Source of the DNA: an uncultured Oscillospiraceae bacterium
GTDB lineage: Bacteria > Bacillota > Clostridia > Oscillospirales > Oscillospiraceae
Reading direction: 5' to 3'
Length of the DNA: 64,000 nt
Assembly: GCA_947169975.1 (NCBI GenBank)
Contig: CAMVRT010000011.1
Span: forward strand, 1-64,000
The notes under the pieces are model-generated. The model was not told where the DNA came from. It saw nothing but the letters and a program-made list of their open reading frames with translations, and did no database searches. This document shows positions 58,903-64,000 of the stretch, in pieces. The first letter of the stretch is position 1, and every line of letters starts with the position of its first letter. A program made the translations under genes and the position numbers.

Positions 58903-58940
58903 GTATTACCGGATTATTTCCTTGAAAAAAGTTGGGGAAA

Positions 58941-59690
58941 TCACTCCGGGATAAAGCTGACCTGTCCTTCCTGCATCATGTTGATAGTGCCCCGTTCGTT
59001 GTCCTCCAGACGCTCCACCACCTTTTGCAGGTAATTGAGCTTGTAGTTCATGTCTGCTCCCCACGGGATGAGAACATCGAAGCGATCCAGATAGCGAACA
59101 GTGATCTGGGAGGCGTCCTCCAGATGGATGGCCTGCACATCGCCCAGCATTTCCTTGTCGCGCAGCAGATGCAGCAGCTCCAGCAGAGCAGAGCAAACGG
59201 TCTCGTCCTCGCTCTCGATGCTGCGGCCGATTTGGGGGTCCTTCAGCGCAAGGCCCGTGACCGTGGCGCCGCCCTTCTGATCCGGTTCGGCGGTGTCCAC
59301 GATTTTGCCGCTGCCCGACACCAGCCACAGCTTGCCGTCCTGCTCCACCGCCACAGTGAAGCGGCTCTCGGTGATGACAATGTGCAGCGTGCTGGGCAGA
59401 TCCCGGGTGATCCGCACCGACTCCACATAGCTCAGGCCGTCACGGATGCGGCCTGCTACGTCGTATTTATTCATCAGAAACAGGTTGTCGCCGATCTTCA
59501 CACCGCTGGCGGCGATCACTTCCTCCGGGGTGTAGCGGGTGCTGCCATCCACTTTGATGTGCTCCACCTTGAAAAACAGGGCCAGCGCCGCCACAATGGC
59601 GCCGCAGATCACCACGAAGGTCAGCAGACGGTAGAGGACGGCGAACCGTCCCCTGCGGTTTCTGCGTTTTCTTCTCGTTCGTCTGGCCAT
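58941..59690 (-). CDS. ftsQ: Cell division protein FtsQ/DivIB
   Basis: Bitopic divisome protein. The 249-residue product has a very basic cytoplasmic tail (ARRTRRKRRNRRGR), one membrane helix (about 18-40), a POTRA domain (KVEHIKVDGSTRYTPEEVIAASG) and the beta domain (ITESRFTVAVEQDGKLWLV). It lies nine bases after murA. Confidence 0.93.
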   Translation of the reverse strand: MARRTRRKRRNRRGRFAVLYRLLTFVVICGAIVAALALFFKVEHIKVDGSTRYTPEEVIAASGVKIGDNLFLMNKYDVAGRIRDGLSYVESVRITRDLPSTLHIVITESRFTVAVEQDGKLWLVSGSGKIVDTAEPDQKGGATVTGLALKDPQIGRSIESEDETVCSALLELLHLLRDKEMLGDVQAIHLEDASQITVRYLDRFDVLIPWGADMNYKLNYLQKVVERLEDNERGTINMMQEGQVSFIPE

Positions 59691-59699
59691 GAGATCCTC

Positions 59700-60956
59700 C
59701 TATCTGTCGATCTCCCGTATCTCCGCGCCTAACCGGGCCAGGTCGCCCGTCAGGTCGCTGTATCCTCGCTTAATGTGGTGGATCTCCTCCACCTGCGTAA
59801 TGCCGTCGGCCTGCAGACCGGCCAGCACCAGCGCCGCTCCGCCCCGCAGGTCCGTACACCGAACGGTGGCGCCGCACAGACGCGGCACGCCGCACAGCAC
59901 TGCCACGCGGCCTTCCAGCCGGATGTTTGCGCCCATGCGCTGCAGCTCCGCCACATGGCGGTAGCGGTTCTGAAACATGTTCTCCACAAATACGGTGGTG
60001 CCGCTGGAGCGCAGCAGCGCCGCCATCACCACCGCCTGGGCATCTGTGGGAAACCCGGGGTGAGGGGAGGTGTGGACGGGACAGATGCCCCGCAGCTGTC
60101 CTCCGCTCTGGAGGCGGATATGTCCGGCTGCGCTGCTGATGCGGCAGCCCGCCTGGCTCAGCGCCGTTGTCACTGTGGAGAGGTGGCGGTAGTCCACGCC
60201 CTTGAGCGTGACGTCGCCGCCGGTGGCGGCCACAGCAGAGAGATATGTAGCAGCGGCGATCCGGTCGCCGATGCAGCGGTGGCGGCAGCCGTGGAAATTC
60301 CGGCAGCCCTCCACGATCACCGTGGAGGTGCCCGCGCCACGGACATTGACACCCATTTTGCGCAGGAATGCTTGGAGGTCCGTGATCTCCGGCTCCCGCG
60401 CCGCGTTGGAGATCACGGTGACGCCTGCTGCGCCGCAGGCGGCCAGCATGGCGTTCTCCGTAGCGCCCACACTGGGCAGGCTCAGTACGATCTCCGCACC
60501 TCGCAGACCGCCGCTGCGGCAGCGCATCATGCCGCCGCACTCGTCGATCCGGGCGCCCAGGGTGCGCAGGGCACTCAAATGCAGGTCGATGGGCCGCGGG
60601 CCCAGCTCGCAGCCGCCGGGATAGCTCAACTCCGCCCGGCCGCACCGGGCCAGCACGGCGCCGAGGAATATGACAGAGGAGCGCATGCGCCGCATAAGGT
60701 CATCCGGGATGTCCCAGCGGCAAAGGCCGCTGCTGTCCACCTCCAGATCCTCGCCCACCCGGCGCACCCGGCAGCCCAGGTGCCGCAGAATGGCCGCGCT
60801 GGCCTCTACGTCCTCCAGCCGGGGGCAGTTCTCGATCACGCAGACGTCTCCGCACAAAACACAGGCCGCCAGGATCGGCAGCACGCTGTTTTTGGCGCTC
60901 TGCACCGTCAGCTCTCCCCGAAGCGGCCTGCCGCCCTCCACCGCGATCACTTTCAT
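59700..60956 (-). CDS. murA: UDP-N-acetylglucosamine 1-carboxyvinyltransferase
   Basis: Adds enolpyruvate to UDP-GlcNAc, the first committed step of peptidoglycan synthesis and target of fosfomycin. The 418-residue product has AKNSVLPILAACVL (about 20-33), the catalytic cysteine loop YPGGCELGPRPIDLHL (Cys near 115), SVGATENAMLAAC and the C-terminal DLRGGAALVLAGLQADG. Firmicutes often have two copies; which one this is cannot be told. Position between murG and ftsQ matches many Clostridia. Confidence 0.95.
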   Translation of the reverse strand: MKVIAVEGGRPLRGELTVQSAKNSVLPILAACVLCGDVCVIENCPRLEDVEASAAILRHLGCRVRRVGEDLEVDSSGLCRWDIPDDLMRRMRSSVIFLGAVLARCGRAELSYPGGCELGPRPIDLHLSALRTLGARIDECGGMMRCRSGGLRGAEIVLSLPSVGATENAMLAACGAAGVTVISNAAREPEITDLQAFLRKMGVNVRGAGTSTVIVEGCRNFHGCRHRCIGDRIAAATYLSAVAATGGDVTLKGVDYRHLSTVTTALSQAGCRISSAAGHIRLQSGGQLRGICPVHTSPHPGFPTDAQAVVMAALLRSSGTTVFVENMFQNRYRHVAELQRMGANIRLEGRVAVLCGVPRLCGATVRCTDLRGGAALVLAGLQADGITQVEEIHHIKRGYSDLTGDLARLGAEIREIDR

Positions 60957-61017
60957 CCCACGCCCCGCCTTTCATCGCTTTTTCAAGCCATTCTATGCAG
61001 GGACGCGGCAGATGTGT

Positions 61018-62136
61018 TTACTTTACCAGCGCCATCACCGTGTTATAAATACGCTCGGTGGCGTCCAGGATCCCCAGCTCGCTCATGCCGCGGCTCATGG
61101 AGACGCGGAGGGCGGGATCGGACAGGATCTCGCGGGCAGCCTCGTACAGATCGTTGCCGGAGCACTCCGTCTCCAGCAGGATCCGGGCGCCGCCGTGCTT
61201 TTCCAGGATCCGGGCATTCTTCTCCTGGTGGTTGTTGGTCACGTAGGGTGAGGGCACGATGATGGCCGGAACGGCCAGGGCCGTGATCTCGCTGACGGTG
61301 GAGGCGCCGGCCCGGCAGATCACCAGATCCGCCGCGCGCATGACCACCGCCATGTCATAAATATACTCCCGCACGTCCAGAGACGGACACTTGTCCAGTC
61401 CCCGGGCGGAAAGAGCCTGTTTCATGGTCTCCCAGCCGCTGCTGCCAACGGCGTGGATGTGGTGGAAGGGCTCGCCGTCCGCCTGCTCCCGGGCGAAGAA
61501 ATCCACCATTTTGGCGTTCATATCCCGGGCGCCCAGGCTGCCCCAGAAGGAGGCAACCAGCGGGCGGTCGTCGGTAAGCCCCAGCTTCTGCCGGGCCTGG
61601 GCCCGGGTCAGCTCAAAGAAGTCGCCCCGCACCGGCGTACCGGTGACGGCGATCTTCTCGGGGTGGCGGTAGTGCTGGCGGCACTCCTCAAAGCCCACCA
61701 TGATCCGGTCGGCGTAGCCCTCCAGCTGCCTGGTGGTGAGGCCGGGCACCATGTTGGACTCGTGGACCGCCGTGGGAACCCCCGCTTTGGCCGCGCAGCG
61801 CACCATGGGATAGCTGGCGTAGCCGCCGGTACCCACCACCAGATCGGGGCGGAACTCCCGCAGGATGGCCTTCGCCTGACGGGGCGAGGTAATGAGGTTT
61901 TTCACCGAGCGCAGATTGTCCCGCAGGGCGCTGCCGCTGAGGGAGCGGCGAAAGCCGGAGACCTCCACGCCGCGGAAGGCATAGCCCTGCTTCTCCACCA
62001 GAGCGCGCTCCATGCCGCCCGGCGTACCAACGAACAAAATGTTGATGCCGGGCTTCTTTTCCTTCATATAGCCTGCCAGCGCCAGCGCCGGGTTCACATG
62101 GCCCGCCGTGCCGCCGCAGGTGAAAATCACGTTCAT
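61018..62136 (-). CDS. murG: Lipid II synthase MurG
   Basis: Membrane-associated glycosyltransferase that adds GlcNAc to lipid I. The 372-residue product has FTCGGTAGHVNPALALA (4-20), VGTGGYASYPMVRCAAKAGVPT, the ALHESN-type motif AVHESNMVPG, FWGSLGARDMN and CRAGASTVSEITALAVPAIIVPSPYVTNNHQEKNA near the C-terminus (about 275-310). Length is normal. Confidence 0.97.
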   Translation of the reverse strand: MNVIFTCGGTAGHVNPALALAGYMKEKKPGINILFVGTPGGMERALVEKQGYAFRGVEVSGFRRSLSGSALRDNLRSVKNLITSPRQAKAILREFRPDLVVGTGGYASYPMVRCAAKAGVPTAVHESNMVPGLTTRQLEGYADRIMVGFEECRQHYRHPEKIAVTGTPVRGDFFELTRAQARQKLGLTDDRPLVASFWGSLGARDMNAKMVDFFAREQADGEPFHHIHAVGSSGWETMKQALSARGLDKCPSLDVREYIYDMAVVMRAADLVICRAGASTVSEITALAVPAIIVPSPYVTNNHQEKNARILEKHGGARILLETECSGNDLYEAAREILSDPALRVSMSRGMSELGILDATERIYNTVMALVK

Positions 62137-62166
62137 AGTTTATCCTCCCGCCTTGGGGAAATGCCG

Positions 62167-63387
62167 CTATCCGTTTTTCGGTGCGGGGATTTGTCTCGAT
62201 ACGCTGAGCACGATGCCCATTTCAAAAAGCTGCAGCGCCAGCGCCGTGCCGCCGTAGCTGAAAAACGGCAGGGAGATGCCGGTGGCCGGCACAAGGCCGC
62301 TGACCACGGCGATGTTCAAAAAGGTCTGCAGGGCAATGTGGGTGGTGATGCCCACCACCAGCAATGCGCCGAAGCGATCTCTTGCGTGGAGGGCGATCCA
62401 GAAGCCGCGGATGATGAGCAGGGCGAAGATCAGCATGATGACGCAGGCGCCGATAAGGCCCAGCTCCTCGCAGACGATGGCAAAGATACAGTCGTTGTGC
62501 TCCTCCGGCAGGTACAGGAACTTCTGGCGGCTCTTGCCCAGGCCAACGCCCAGCAGTCCGCCGGAGCCGATGGCGATGAGGCTCTGCACCATCTGATAGC
62601 CCTCGTCGCCGGCGTCCAGCCAGGGGTTGTGCCACATGGCGATTCGGCTGGAGCCATAGGAGATCACGCCTTTCTCCACCAGCTTTACGTAGAGAAACGC
62701 AGCCACCGCGCCGCCGCCCAGGCCAACGCCGGCGATCCAGGCGCGGATGCCGCCCACGATCATCATGGCCACGCCGGTGCCCACGATGAGAATGGTGCCG
62801 GACAGGTGGGGCTCCAGCAGCATCAGGACGGAGATCATGCCCAGCACCGCCAGATACGGCCAGATGCCGTAGCGCCAGGTGCGCATCTTGTCCCGCTTTT
62901 TGGAGATGCTGTCGGCAAAAAAGACGATGACGCCCAGCTTGGCGATTTCGGAGGGCTGGAAGGTAAAAACGCCGGGTATTCCCAGCCAGCGGGTGGCGTT
63001 GTTGACGGTGACGCCCACATGGGGAATGATAACCAGAATCAGCAGAAACACGGAGAAGCCCAGCAGGATCTTGGCGGCGCCGCGCCAGCGCTGGTAGGTG
63101 AATTTGCTGATGGCGAGCATGGCCGCTACGCCGACGACGGCAAAGATGGCCTGCCGCTTGAAATAATAGGCAGGATCGCCATTTTCGGCATAGGCCGAAG
63201 GAAAACTGGCGGAGAACACCATCACAAGGCCGATGGCGGTCAGCAGCAGCGTCAGCAGCAGGAACGGGATGTCCATCCGGCCCTTGGCGGCCTTCAGCGT
63301 GGCCTGTTCCGTCTCCTGTGCCCGCTTCAGCCGGAGCTTTTCCCGTGCCCGGCGCTCTTTTTCCGCGCGGTATTCCTCACGTGTCAT
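62167..63387 (-). CDS. ftsW: Lipid II polymerase FtsW (SEDS family)
   Basis: SEDS glycosyltransferase of septal peptidoglycan synthesis. The 406-residue product has a charged N-terminal tail (about 1-38) and about ten membrane helices. GDPAYYFKRQAIF, FTFQPSEIAKLGVIVFFAD, AIVCEELGLIGACV and the C-terminal TGISLPFFSYGGTALALQLFEMG are SEDS signatures. Its place between mraY and murG makes FtsW rather than RodA the call. Confidence 0.94.
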   Translation of the reverse strand: MTREEYRAEKERRAREKLRLKRAQETEQATLKAAKGRMDIPFLLLTLLLTAIGLVMVFSASFPSAYAENGDPAYYFKRQAIFAVVGVAAMLAISKFTYQRWRGAAKILLGFSVFLLILVIIPHVGVTVNNATRWLGIPGVFTFQPSEIAKLGVIVFFADSISKKRDKMRTWRYGIWPYLAVLGMISVLMLLEPHLSGTILIVGTGVAMMIVGGIRAWIAGVGLGGGAVAAFLYVKLVEKGVISYGSSRIAMWHNPWLDAGDEGYQMVQSLIAIGSGGLLGVGLGKSRQKFLYLPEEHNDCIFAIVCEELGLIGACVIMLIFALLIIRGFWIALHARDRFGALLVVGITTHIALQTFLNIAVVSGLVPATGISLPFFSYGGTALALQLFEMGIVLSVSRQIPAPKNG

Positions 63388-63420
63388 CCCTTTCCCTCCT
63401 TTCCGGTTTGGCGATATCCA

Positions 63421-64000
63421 TCAGATGTTAAAGCGGTCCATGACGCCCAGATAAGCCAGGACGCAGAAGATCACGCTCACCGCGGTGAATACGGCCACGA
63501 TCTTGGTCTCCTTCCAGCCGCACATCTCAAAGTGGTGGTGCAGCGGGGCCATCTTGAACACGCGCTTTCCGTGGGTCAGCTTAAAGTAGCCCACCTGAAT
63601 GATATCGCTCATGGTCTCGCAGATATAGACGATACCCACCAGAATCAGCACCAGCGGCATATCGTAGGCAAAGGCCAGGGCCGCCACGGCGCCGCCCAGG
63701 AACAGCGAGCCGGTGTCGCCCATGAAGACCTTGGCGGGATAGTGGTTATAGAGCAGGAAGCCCAGCAGACCGCCCAGCAGAGCCGCGCCGAACACGCTCA
63801 GCTGCAGGTAGTCCGTGCCCCAGTGATAGCCGATCACGGCGAAGAAGATGGCTACCGGCACCGTAACAGAGGAGCTGAGTCCATCCAGGCCGTCGGTGAT
63901 GTTGACCGCGTTGACCGTGCCAACAATGATGAAGGCGGCCAGAATCATGTAGACCACCCAGTTCAGCACGATGTGGGTGTTAAAAAACGGGATATACAGG
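63421..64000 (-). CDS. mraY: Phospho-N-acetylmuramoyl-pentapeptide transferase, C-terminal part
   Basis: Makes lipid I from UDP-MurNAc-pentapeptide and undecaprenyl phosphate. The window end cuts the gene; about the last 193 residues are present. The frame is open to 64000 and reads [15 protein letters not shown] before the first in-window start-like codon. [14 protein letters not shown] (catalytic Asp region), [23 protein letters not shown] and the [13 protein letters not shown] motif are intact. No murD follows before ftsW. Confidence 0.96.
   Translation of the reverse strand, partial: LYIPFFNTHIVLNWVVYMILAAFIIVGTVNAVNITDGLDGLSSSVTVPVAIFFAVIGYHWGTDYLQLSVFGAALLGGLLGFLLYNHYPAKVFMGDTGSLFLGGAVAALAFAYDMPLVLILVGIVYICETMSDIIQVGYFKLTHGKRVFKMAPLHHHFEMCGWKETKIVAVFTAVSVIFCVLAYLGVMDRFNI

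Overview
The window (about 62% G+C by eye, not computed) reads as chromosome of a spore-forming, anaerobic, gut-type Firmicute of the Oscillospiraceae (Flavonifractor / Lawsonibacter / Intestinimonas neighbourhood). This is inferred from spo0A-spoIVB, a GerMN lipoprotein, the clostridial ornithine-fermentation operon, an anaerobic (cbi) cobalamin operon, BioY/BirA biotin control, and consensus sigma-A promoters with strong Shine-Dalgarno sites. No transposase, integrase, phage gene or CRISPR array was seen.

Layout. 1-9.1 kb holds housekeeping and uptake genes: a zinc-ribbon/Ig-like repeat protein, uridine kinase, a DUF218 protein, a birA-chrA-chrA operon divergent from bioY across a BirA operator, a uracil permease behind a leader-peptide attenuator, a palindrome-rich spacer, then DUF523, NUDIX, DUF1653 and a YgjP-type peptidase. 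9.1-17.6 kb holds an ArsR/TSCPD pair, a molybdenum operon (modA-modB-modC-moaA-moaC-MOSC-MoeA-like-mogA) and divergent iclR and xdhC-like genes. 17.6-28.8 kb holds an eleven-gene cobalamin operon of overlapping genes under one promoter and a leader resembling a cobalamin riboswitch. 28.8-33.8 kb holds lipoate ligase, 4-alpha-glucanotransferase, imidazolonepropionase and glutaminase.

33.8-40.8 kb is the oxidative ornithine-degradation operon (ord-ortA-ortB-oraS-oraE plus a GlmL/MutL-like gene). OraE needs adenosylcobalamin and PLP, so the B12 operon supplies a cofactor used next door. 41.0-41.7 kb has tRNA-Thr(CGU) and an AT-rich, DnaA-box-bearing spacer. 41.7-47.5 kb has polA-rimI-GNAT-tsaD and an AEC transporter. 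47.5-53.2 kb has a comEA-response regulator-histidine kinase-GerMN lipoprotein operon, a D,D-carboxypeptidase and a pseudouridine synthase.

53.2-57.5 kb holds two Spo0A-type regulators, each with a perfect 0A box upstream, then spoIVB; a phosphodiesterase and an AT-rich orphan lie between. 57.7-64 kb is the division/cell-wall cluster ftsZ-ftsQ-murA-murG-ftsW-mraY; mraY is cut by the window edge.

Most distinctive are the pyrBI-like attenuator before the uracil permease, the Spo0A paralogue with a changed recognition helix, strong hairpins between cistrons of the ornithine operon, the swapped domain order of the XdhC-like protein, and the DnaA-box island far from any dnaA. All functional calls are from reading sequence; no database search was run.
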